From: Chondrilla cf. caribensis
Taxonomy: Eukaryota; Porifera; Demospongiae; Chondrillida; Chondrillidae
DNA: 64,000 bases
NCBI GenBank assembly: GCA_964020155.1
Contig: OZ026560.1
Span: 2,459,259-2,523,258, forward strand
Reading direction: 5' to 3'
Shown here: piece after piece, positions 13,001 to 25,917 of the stretch
Numbering within the stretch: position 1 is the stretch's first letter
How the letters are laid out: each line of letters opens with the position of its first letter
Translations under genes and position numbers: made by a program
The notes under the pieces: model-generated
Told to the model about the DNA's origin: nothing
What the model saw: the letters and a program-made list of their open reading frames with translations, nothing else
The model's database searches: none

Positions 13001-13654
13001 TGATACACCCACACACACATGCACATTCCTTGCTCAATTGCATAGTTCTGTCATACATGCTTACACCTTCCCAACTAGTGTCATGTTTTTAGTACCAAAC
13101 TGTACTGCACTGTTACCTGTTTCTTACAAGGGATTATACATAATTACACATATGTACATACGTACGTAGTACAGTGTACTAATACATAAATGTGGTATAA
13201 TTGTACGAGTATTCAAAGTGCATGCTTTGTGAGCCTGTTAATTGTAAATACATTGCAAGGAAAAAGGGTATCATTGAGAAATCATACTGCACTGCTACCA
13301 TTGGCACGATGTCCAATAGCTGATATCGTATGTACGTACATATGGTGCAGGTGATGTCATTCACCATTTGCTCAATCGAGGTTGTATTGTATTTACAACT
13401 ACAAATTCTTTTTTTTAGATTTGTTTGTATTATGAGGTGTTGTTATCACAATTGGAATTAAATGTACATCCGTCTAGATAGATAGGTATAATTTGTGGGT
13501 AATGTACAGTATTACATAGTAAAGTTTAGTCTAAAATCATGAATTGCATGTCAAGTTGAATGACACTCATTACATGGACAATGAGGTCATCACCCTTATT
13601 GATGTTCAGTCATGTACAACATTATTAGTGTGGTGATCACCTGCAAATACACAC

Positions 13655-13702
<48 letters not shown>

Positions 13703-16700
13703 TGAACATATGCGCATACATACATAATGACGTATGTGTACATGTGTATGTGTTTTGTACAGTGTACCATAGTACAGATGTGTAGGTAATGTAATCACTG
13801 AATTATTGCTGGCTTTATTGACTCAGTGATTGTTATCATAACAACAGTTGATAACATACCACAACACTTGATTTGTTGTAGGTGTTTATGCAGCACCATA
13901 CACTGTGCTACTAAGCAAACAGACACATGCACACAACCTTCCTACCTACCTACCTGTGTATCCACAGAATACAGTTAAGCAGGTGTAGCAAGGGACAGGT
14001 AGAAGGAGACACTTGATGTGGGTCTAGTTACATGTACATGCATAGCTACATAGTGTTGGGCAATATTGTAAATCTCACACATGAAGGCTGTCTGTTGTGA
14101 AAGTTGCCATTATTGCAATTACTGACTGATGGACTGTGAGGAGGTCAGCTCTATCTACAAGTAGGGGATGTCATCGAATGGGGATTTCAGACTACGAAGT
14201 TCCCCAGCAACAAGGGATGTTATGTTCATGAAATTATGACTGTGAAATTTCAAATCATGCATAGCACTGCAATATGTTAATGACAAAATGGCTAAATTAA
14301 AACTGTGAAATGATTGTTTTTGAATGAAATAACAAAATTTCCAGCTCTACAGTAGTGTGTTGGAATGATGTTTGGTACATATGTTTGCATGGATAGGTGT
14401 ATGTTTACAATGGAATCTGACTTGTATGAGTACGTATATGCATACATATGTGACGTATGCTATCCCCTACTTTGTAGAAATCCTATCACGTTATCCGAAC
14501 TTCGATTATGAGGACTTCCCTCTCACCACGGAGCACCTGCCAATGTTCTGTATGCCTGTGGGTGTCAGCGTCGAGCTGTGGAACGAGCACACTTCCTTCC
14601 CACTGCCTACCTTCTCCACATTTGTGCTCACCAGCACAGAGGCTATCAAGATGTATGGTGCTACAGTGTCCTTTTATGAAGAGCTAAAGCATCATAAAAA
14701 CATGTCTGTAATCCAGAAGCATGTTGGAGTGGATGATAAGGTTGGCTGTTTTGTGCCTGCTAATACAGTGCATGTATGTATTTATCCATTACATACATAT
14801 ATATTATGCTGGAGTATGTACAGCAAAACTGTGAGAATCTGATACTCTTCAGAAAAACATGTATAAGTCAGATTACATTTGTCACATTATGAGAGGTTCA
14901 TAATACAGTATGTACGTACTTTCTACTGATGGGTGTGTCTCAGAATTTGGTCAAATTATCAAGAATCTCGGATTATGGGGCCCCACTATACATATGTACA
15001 TTTCTTGGCAGGGGGAGTTTCCAAGTGACCCCATATGGTATATATTCCATCTCAGGGAATGAGGTATGCACATATATCACTGGGGCAGATATATTATACA
15101 CGTGTACATACGTACCTCCATGTTATTGTTGTACTGCAAGAGTATGTGTGTACATTCAGTACATTCAGTGATGTGTATGCATCTCCTATTTTACAGTGAA
15201 TAGTGAGATCAGAACTTTAATGGGAATATATCTACAATGCTCGATGTCATTTGATTTACTTCTTGACTGTATACAGTGGTTAATCTACCAACACTTTGTC
15301 TGCCAAATTTTCCATACAGAAATAGTATGTTTGTACATGTACTGTACAAGTAAAATGAATACCCAACTAAAAATGCACAAAACTTGTTAATCCACTATAG
15401 TTTTTGAAATGGATGGCAGTGGATTAACTAATTTTATTCTATTATGTCTGGTCCAGTTTATCAAGTGTGTAGTGTTATACACTTTTCTTCTCTCCCTCCA
15501 GCAGAAACTGTATGTGAACAAGTCAATCTGCATCTTGTCAAGGTGGCCATTCTTCACCGAATTCAAAGCTTTCTTGTCAACTATTTACAGAGTATCCCTT
15601 TCTCAAGGATCTATCCTACCAATAGAAAGGTTCTTGAGTGCATATTTCACATGACCAATATGTGCCTGTGTAATTGTTGTGGCAAGTGTTAAGTGGTCGC
15701 TTCTTTTGTAGGTACATCCAGAATCTGATGGATGACTGCCCCTTCCCATCAATTGAGAGGCCCAGAGTGATGATTGATGTATGTACATATGTACATATGT
15801 TTGTATGTATGTATGTTATGTGCATATGTATGTATGAACGTATGCATATGCATGAACACACATATGATATCATAGATGAAATCCAAACTTTTCGACACAT
15901 TCATCCAAAAATGCATACAGCTACTCTTCAGAAGATTAGGACAGAATAAACCCTCACTCAATTTACATAACAGTCCCGTCTGTATTTCCTTATACTGTAC
16001 AATAGTCTGTAGACTCAGTTTTTGCATCAAAGCATTACACCATGTCTACAGGTGAATAGAGTATCCTTTGTGATAGGCTACGGTGTACTATCAGCATACA
16101 TGCATATGTACATGTATAGTGTATGTGTGTGTGGTTCAATCTGCAACCCACACTGGCAAGACCTACGTACATGTAGGATGTAGGCACTATTGCTGATACA
16201 ACACACTGTACATCCATACATACTTTGTCCATAATAATATTATGCATGTATGTGCATATTCTGTATACCGTGCTAATGTGTCTGCTGAATCTGTTTTCAA
16301 AGATTCTCACTCTGTTATCCATTGCACAGTGTGTGATAACTGGCTGTTTTTCCTCTAATTCGTACCTGCAGTTTGGTATTGAAAGGTTTTACTTCAGCAT
16401 GCCCCATCAGACACCGATGCCTTTTGTGTGAGTTTTAGCTTTCCTGATAAATTCCAACAGTTCAATTCATAATGGTCTTTACTGTGTACTGTATGTGCAT
16501 ACTTATCGTCATTGTGTATGTATGTACACCTGGTTTGTCCAAAATTAATTCATCTGAAATCCTCACTACATACCTCCACTGAGTTATGGTCAATGTGCAT
16601 GCAACACTGGTATACACCACGAAGTGTGGACATTGTGGACAACTTCCAATCCCCTCACCACATTTGTATTCTGTTCACTGTAGTGGTCTCGTTCATTGGT

Positions 16701-17046
16701 CCCTGTTGGCTAGCTTGGATGTGGAAAATCTCATCCTTGTCCTGACCCTGGTTCTCCTGGAACAGAAGGTTGTGTTCCACTCAGGTAGACCAGCTCTGCT
16801 GACAGCAGTAGGAGAGGCCATCAAGAGCGTCCTGTTCCCTCTAAAGTGGCAGTGTACAGACATACCCATGTGTCCGTTATCACTGGCTACCTACATTCAA
16901 GCTCCTGTGCCATTTATTATTGGAATCGATAGCAGATACATGATGATGGCAGAAGAGTTCCCTGATGATGTAGCATTTGTTGATTTGGATGCGAATGCTA
17001 TGAAATGGTAGGTGTGTGTTGTGCGTATGTGTGTACGCGCACATGC

Positions 17047-17109
<63 letters not shown>

Positions 17110-19727
17110 TGTGTGTACATGTGTTTTTACTGTTTCAAGTAGCTCTTGCTGTACATGCGTATACTCACAAGTACAGTCCTGGGTATATGCTCGTACATAC
17201 GTGCCTACCAGACTGGTTCTATTTACATACATGCATAGACATCGTATGTGTCTGTATGTACGTATATGTGCACATCCATTGTGTCTAAGTGACTTGTGTG
17301 TTTACACAAATTATGAGGTAGTCATCTGTATGCGAATATGAATCTTGTTTCACCTAATTGGGTAGTCCACCTAGTAAGCATCATTGTATTGTATTGTATT
17401 GTATTGTATTTTGTTGCTACATACATATATACATATGTGGCTATTCTGTCAATTTAAATATATGTACTACACCTTTCTATAGCCCTGAGGACATTATGAA
17501 AGTGCTAGATAATTGCAAAGTTCCTAAAAAGTGTTCTAAACCTTTGAAGAAAACACTCAACGCACTCGGAGACATGGTGTCCAGTATGTTGATCACATTC
17601 ACATACGTGTATACTGCCCATACTCACCTGTATAATGTCCATATGCACCTGTATACTGCCCATACTCACCTGTATACTACGCATACTCACCTGTATGCTA
17701 CGCATACTCACCTGTATACTGCCCATACCAACCTGTATACTGCCCCTACTCACCTGTATACTGCCCCTACTCACCTGTATACTGCCTATACTCACCTGTG
17801 TACTGATCAACCTGTGTTGCCCATACTCACCTGCATATTATTCATTCTTAGTTGTATCAATACTATGTATTAGCTTTTTCTTACATGTTCTTGTATTGTT
17901 GTTTATTCAGGACGTTTTGTTGATATTGTTTATCTTGCTAAACTATGTGATTGTGTTTCTTTGTAGAGCTCGATCTTGGGAGTGATTTGGCTGTAGACTT
18001 AGCACCTCCTGGTTACCGTGGTGATTCTTACAAAGCTGATATTGTGAGTCACATACTGTGCATGTATCTTGTTCAGACTGTGTGTACGTAATTCTGTACA
18101 GACATATTACCGGATTCTGAATTGTTACTTAGAAACAAGTGGATACTGCCATCAGAGAAGCATTCCTTCGTTTCACATGCATTTTAATGCAAGACTACAA
18201 AACCTATTTGAAGCCCATTGATGCACCAACTGGTGACTTTGCCAAGGCTGTTAACAAGTTGTTTAATTCTGATGGTACGTAATTACTAGATACAAGATGT
18301 TTGTATTGCAAAATCATTACCTAGTAGTTACTGAACATGCATGCCCTCTGTTTTGTCGTTTAGAATTCATCAAAAACCAACCTGTGGTCGATAAGGGTTT
18401 CTTCAATGTGTTTGTGGACACTCAGGTTGGTGTTTGGGTTCAGTTGTATTTTGATACATATTCATACATATGCATGTGTATCTGTGTGCGTATGTGTGTG
18501 TGTATGTGCATGTGTGCAGATACTTTTTAACAGTATCTTAAAGTTCATAGGTTAAATACAAATACACACTTCGAGCATACTGTATAATATGTATATACAC
18601 TCATACGTACATGTGTGTCACATACATACTGTTATTATGCTCATATTGTTTCTTCTCTGTTCCTGTTTTTCAGCTATTCTGCTCATTCATTGAGTACAGA
18701 TCCTTCTACTCATCAGAAGACCAATCATATGCTTTTTTTGATGAATGTGTTCAGAAGGTTGGATTCTGTGTAGTTCCTTACATGCTGTATACGTACATGC
18801 CTACATATGGTAGACATCATGGAAAACTTAACTCAATATCGTAAAATAATTACAGTGCAATGAATTTTCATTACATTGTAATGCCATCACAAAAGGAATA
18901 CAATAGGGATGGAAAAACTATGATTGTTTTACCTTTCCACTGCAATTTAATTACAACTAAACTACAATGTAAATACTTCGGAATAGAAAACTACTATTCT
19001 ATTGCAATAGAATTACGATGTAACTACAGGCAAATTACAGTACATATCTAGGTACGATTCACATTGTGATTATGCGTAATCTCCGTTGAACAATTATATC
19101 ACCAAAGGAGGTAGTCAAGTTGGAACAGTACCAATGGTGCATGCATTAAAAGGAGTCACAGACTAATCATCCACATCAAGCGGCTTTCCACCACAGTGAC
19201 TTAAGGATTCTGTTGCTACTCACTACTGTAGTTAGATCTGCTGCCGTGAATGTATGTGATTACACTTTGGTCCGAGAATATGAAAATTGGCTTCTTATCC
19301 AGTTTATAACAATGCTGACAGCCAATCCATTACTTTGCGATACCTCTACTACTACATTGCAATGCAATAACAATTACATTAGTTACATTATGTCAAGTTT
19401 TCCATGATGCATACATGTACTTTACAGTATTATACATACGCATATATATACGTGTGTACCAGCATACATACATGCCTACGTATGTGTGGCATACACATAC
19501 TGAGCGAATATGCAAACATGTACTTAGATCTAACTGAACATACACAACTGTTATTTTAAGTACACCAAACACCTAATTATAGCAGTTGTACATCAACTAT
19601 GCATAGGGTGTTATTGTCTATTATTCAGTAATCGTGCCAATCACGGTATTTACAACAAACAATTACAGCATTGTGTGTCAGACTTGGGATATCACGCAAC
19701 ACTTATGCACACATGCACACACGCACA

Positions 19728-19774
<47 letters not shown>

Positions 19775-22700
19775 ACACATATCGAATGTGTGTGCACATA
19801 CACTGTGTATACGTATGTATGTATGTACTGTATTATGCGTATTTTCTCAGGTGAAGAATAATAGTGATGCCCAGCTCTTATCAGCTTCAATAGATGATGA
19901 TAATTGGTATGTTGATACTTGGAAATGCAGTGTGTGAGGTTTTCAGTTCTTAATTTGGTAGTGTACTTCTTTGTACATACGTACGTATGTAGGCACATTT
20001 ACATTAAGACATACGTATACATACATTAATTATGTACATTACATTAGACCAATGGGTGGTCTGCAGCTGGTTTCACTATACCACAATTGTGAAACTTGTA
20101 CTGTCCGAGGTCTACCTTCGGTATCCAGTTGTCTTATATGTACATTTCCTGTAATGCTCGTTCCCCACAGGCGCAAGTCCCGCACAGTGGTGGCACCTCC
20201 TCCAGACAGCTCTGGGCTTGAACCAGGAGTGAAGTATACCTACGAAGTGTTTCCAGCTTTGGACATGTCACTCTTCCGATCCCTGAAGAAGAGGCACCAA
20301 TCATCAAGTGAAGGTCCAGCTATGGCTGTCCATCAAAGAACACGTGCTGAAAAACAAAAGACATTTGATGTTCTTTCCAAAGCTTCTGAGTCAGCTGAGC
20401 AATGGTCAACGTGAGTGTATATTCCATTGAAGCACTGTACTGTAAATGTATGTACAGGTATTTGCAAACATACAATGTACACACGTAGATACATACATAC
20501 ATACACACCCAGTAGGAAGTTACTTATCCAAACACATGGGGACCAGAGGGTGTTTAGCTAAATGAATTATCGGGAAAAATTATTCCTGATTCTGGTATAT
20601 GCATGCATAGCAGTTACAATGATTGTAATTACGGTACATGTATCATAGACAAGAAAGCCAACAAGGCTACAGCCTATTAAAGTAGCGATCCAGTTTATTT
20701 TGTTTCAAGCTTCCATACTGCCATATAAGCCACCTCCATACTGTTTTCACAAGAGATCCATTTGACTGTTGTCATTCCTGCACCACACTGCAATGTGGGG
20801 AAGGGGTCCCAGTACACCTACGTATATACATGTACTGTACACCTGTGTATGCTATCCCAATCCATGTGCACCAGTCAATACATGGGACCAACCCCAAGAC
20901 ACCAAGTACACAACAATACTGAGTACACAACAATACTGAGTACACAACAATACAGAGTACACAACGATACTGAGTACACAACTATACAGAGTACACAACA
21001 ATACTGAGTACACAACTATACAGAGTACACTGCAATACTGAGTACACAACAATACAGAGTACACAACTATACTGAGTAACATTAGTACTGAGCAGGCCTG
21101 TGCGATAATCGTGATAATGATAATGAGTTGCGTATTATCATAATAACATTTCCTCCCTTTTTTACTTACCGAAAATGTATGAATTATCATGATAATTGCG
21201 ATAATGATGCTGATTATCGTGATATATGTGTTACCATTATTGCACAGGCCTACTACTGAGTAGGCAGTGACAGATAATGATCCCTTCCTTGATACCAACA
21301 GGTGTTTGCTGTCTCAAGTTTATATGGTTTGGTTTCTCCACCTGCCAACTCTGCTACACAGACATTGGAACAAGAGAGCTGTTCTAGAATCCGCTTATAA
21401 GGTGTGCATGGTTGTAATGTCCAAGCAATTTCATCAAATGTCTCACAATAGTCTTAATTCCTATGATCCTATGGTCAATGCACAGCCTACTGTGTACAGA
21501 TGTAGTACATATACGTAATACGTATGTCTTGTGTGTGACGGTTTGTTCTGTCTTCATGTATTCTCCATTCTTTCAGCTGCTACACAAGTTGAAGGAAATC
21601 TGTCCAGACCTACCAAGCATAGATCAGGTCTGCTACAGGATCCTGATGGATCAGTACACCAAGAACGCAAAGCCTGCCATGGCTGTCAAGGTACATTGTT
21701 CAGTTGGAATCAAGGGCTCTGAGGCCAGCACTTACTGTCCTAATTCAGTGGAACCTCTCTATTAAGGACACTTTGGGACCTTAAGTTTAGTCCTTATTAC
21801 AGAGGTTTCCTCAATTCAGAGGTCATTTAATACACTTCAGTACTACACTGGGACACAGAATGGTGTCCTTATTATAGAGGTTTCCACATTTCAGAGGTTT
21901 GTAATAAAGAAGTCCCACTGTATTGATGTACTGACTAGTATCACTTACTTCCTCTACTAGCACCGAATACCTCTGCCACTAGCAGCATATACGTACCCCC
22001 ATACGGCATACATCCACCACTAACACTACTTGCTTTCCCCACTAGTACCACAATATTTACCTCCACCACTAGCAAATGTGTCATTGGTCATATCCACACT
22101 CCACGTACCAGTCAGTGTATTCAATGTAGTTACCTAATGCTGTTCACTGTCCTATTATACCTGCACAGTTACCTAGTTCACTGTCCTACTGTACCTAGTT
22201 ACCTAGTTCACTGTCCTACTGTACCTAGTTACCTAGTTCACTGTCCTACTGTACCTAGTTACCTAGTTCACTGTCCTACTGTACCTAGTTACCTAGTTCA
22301 CTGTCCTACTGTACCTAGTTACCTAGTTCACTGTCCTACTGTACCTAGTTACCTAGTTCACTGTGCTACTGTACCTAGTTACCTAGTTCACTGTCCTACT
22401 GTACCTAGTTACCTAGTTCACTGTCCTACTGTACCTAGTTACCTAGTTCACTGTCCTACTGTACCTAGTTACCTAGTTCACTGTCCTACTGTACCTAGTT
22501 ACCTAGTTCACTGTCCTACTGTACCTAGTTACCTAGTTCACTGTGCTACTGTACCTAGTTACCTAGTTCACTGTCCTACTGTACCTAGTTACCTAGTTCA
22601 CTGTCCTACTGTACCTAGCTACCTAGTTCACTGTCCTACTGTACCTAGCTACCTAGTTCACTGTCCTACTGTACCTAGTTACCTAGTTCACTGTCCTACT

Positions 22701-25485
22701 GTACCTAGCTACCTAGTTCACTGTCCTACTGTACCTAGCTACCTAGTTCACTGTGCTACTGTACCTAGTTACCTAGTTCACTGTCCTACTGTACCTAGCT
22801 ACCTAGTTCACTGTCCTACTGTACCTAGCTACCTAGTTCACTGTCCTACTGTACCTAGCTACCTAGTTCACTGTCCTACTGTACCTAGTTACCTAGTTCA
22901 CTGTCCTACTGTACCTAGCTACCTAGTTCACTGTCCTACTGTACCTAGTTACCTAGTTCACTGTCCTACTGTACCTAGCTACCTAGTTCACTGTCCTACT
23001 GTACCTAGTTACCTAGTTCACTGTCCTACTGTACCTAGTTACCTAGTTCACTGTCCTACTGTACCTAGCTACCTAGTTCACTGTCCTACTGTACCTAGTT
23101 ACCTAGTTCACTGTCCTACTGTACCTAGTTACCTAGTTCACTGTCCTACTGTACCTAGTTACCTAGTTCATTGTCCTACTGTACCTGTAGTTATGTAGTG
23201 CTGTTCACTCTTCAGGTGATGACTGAACTTCAGAAACATGGGACACAAGCCAACGCAATAACATATGGTTTCTATAACCAGGTACGAGTATTGTTTGATG
23301 TTAACTATTATTATTCATATTTGATGCTTTCACTATGTATACTATTATACGTGTTAATCGCAATGGTTCTAATTGTATTCAAAGCTCAGTCCTCAGTCCA
23401 CCAGGTTGCCAACGCTCACATCCAAGCTCTTACGTATATGCATGTGTACATATCTAGTATTTGTCCTGATGTTACAATGACCCTGTACTGTGTGCATACT
23501 AGGTGTAGTCCATTTACATGTCAGTGTGTGTTTGTAAGAGTGTAGTGTATTCAGTCTGTAATGTGCTGCTTATTTATGGCACAGGTCTGCCTAATATGTA
23601 ATGGATATACCAGTACTATATGCGTATGATACTTGTATGCATGTTATTTATATATTTAGTACTGTGTAATATCCTGGATACCATAGTGTATGATATGTAC
23701 GTATATGTACAGTACATGTGCATATGAACCTCTTATCTTACTGTATCGTGTCATTCTCCATAGGCCATGCTGGAGGCACACTGGCCGATGAGCAAGAAAT
23801 ACTGGAAACTATACAAGTACGTCTTTGGTGCTTGCTGGTTCCTCCGGGAGTTGCTGAGAAAGAGGAAGCTAATGACCTTCAGGACGGAGTCTGCAGGGCA
23901 TGTGAAGGTACCTGTCTTAGTTGTCAGTAGTGGCAACCCTACCTCACGAAAGAGAACCGAGACGCTATCAGCAGGAATCGGGATCCCTCTGGTGACAAGG
24001 TTGACCTCCTTTCCCATGTACGATCCGTCCTTGAACTCACAGGAGAAACCAACATCAAAGAGTCCACCAAAGACAAGAAAAAGGATATCTTTGATGATGG
24101 CTGTCACTCCTCGGTCCGATCGAGCCCGCCGTACGTCAGTCATCCACAAGACAACCCCGACTAAGATCAAACCCAAACCTTGGGAGATAGGCCACTCCTG
24201 CAAATACCTCTTGGAGATGACCAGCTGCAGCATGTGCCCTGCTTGTCAGTGTTATGTGTACGACGAGGACATAATGGCCAGTTGGTCTCCTTGTGAATCT
24301 GAGTTCAATGCAGTGTAAGTGATAGTACGTTACACCCGGTATTGTGTATGCATGCGTGCATATGTCCAATCAGTGGACCCTCACTTGTCCAGCCCCAATG
24401 GGACCATCACATTGCTAGATAATTGAAACTAAATTGCACTAATAGGATAACATATGTATTAACTGTAAATTTCTATCAAGAAATGTAGAGTGTAGAATGT
24501 GTATGTACATACGTATACGTGAATCCTCTGAATGACAATAATCCTCAGAAGATTTGTCCAAACCATTGTGTGTAGTGGTTGTGGTTCATGTTTGTCACTT
24601 TTGCTCTTTTTACAGTTGTCCTTACTGCCAGAACAAATTCGTCCCAAAATTGACTGTAAGAATAAAGAAGGTATGTGTGTATGTTTTCTTATGCTATGTG
24701 CGCATGCTTCTCTCGTTTTATTTGCTGCTGTTAGTTTTTGTTCATGAGAATACAATAGCCTCATCCTGTGTCATATTGCTGTCTAACACAGTTCACAGCT
24801 CATACCATTCAGCACATCCTGTACTTGGATGTATTGGCATATTTACCTTGTCTATGTATAGTCAAACTTGCTGAGTAAGTACCTTGAAGGAAATGTCAAA
24901 TCCAGACTTCCATCAGATACTTACTATCAATACTATTAACATACATAGTACATACAAGGTAGGGATTAAGTGAAGCACAGGTACTAACCAGGGTGCTTGC
25001 TGGGCAAGTTATACTATACATATATAAATGTGTATGTCATGCACTTTGTCATAGTATGTTGCAATCCAACAAATTGTGATTTTCTTGTCTCTTTCTTCAG
25101 CTAACTCATGGTAAGGACGAAGCACCCTTAAATGATGTACAAAATGGGATGGTGACTTCTGATCCCACAAGCATTGATCCATCCGTATCTCCTCTTCTTG
25201 GGGTGAGGAACCGAGCGCTTACAAGATCAAGTAGTTTACCTGATGTGCAATCGCCAGTCAAGAAATCTGCTGCATCACAAGAAACCAGTGATGTGACCAT
25301 CTATGGCCCTCATGTACACACCTACATCAGCCCTGTTGTCCTCAGGAAGGAATTGGAGCGGCATTTGAAGCAGGAGAAGGAAATACTCAGTCCAAAGTTT
25401 GTGGAAAGTAGCAAAGATCTCTTTTGGAATATGGTCAGTGTATGGAATGTGTTTACCTATTTATGTATGTGTTGGTGCGTGTTGA

Positions 25486-25539
<54 letters not shown>

Positions 25540-25866
25540 AAGTGTGTGTTGGTGGACGGGTGGGTAGAAGTATTCTTGGGTGCGTTTCATTCATTTATTG
25601 ACATCATTTTCCCTTACAGCTGTGGTACTTCTCCAGAACTGGTCTCCACTCATATTTGCTACAAGAGTTGTCTCAAGTCTTGGGATTAGACACTTCATTG
25701 AATCATGAGTTTGCCTTGGACATTTGGTGGGACAGACTACCGGACAAGTCATCTACCGCAACACCTCCATTGTATTCAGTTGCCAGACAATCTCAAGAAA
25801 GTGAGGAACTCACCCTGCCACTATGACCTCCAGCCCTTCTCTCTGTGTCATGACCTGGAGACACTG

Positions 25867-25917
<51 letters not shown>

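Noticed and set aside
18846..19400. TTACATTGTAAT-rich region in DENND4 intron 14 as a transposon
   Set aside because: Many ATTACAATGTAAT palindromes suggest an old element, but I could not define ends or target duplication.
22169..23190. Regular 30-bp repeats as a CRISPR array
   Set aside because: Units are contiguous without unique spacers, and the sequence is a eukaryotic intron.
22137..23198. 353-codon open frame of SYLVHCPTVP-type repeats
   Set aside because: It is the translation of the 30-bp intronic minisatellite (unit divisible by 3, no stop), with no start context or homology.
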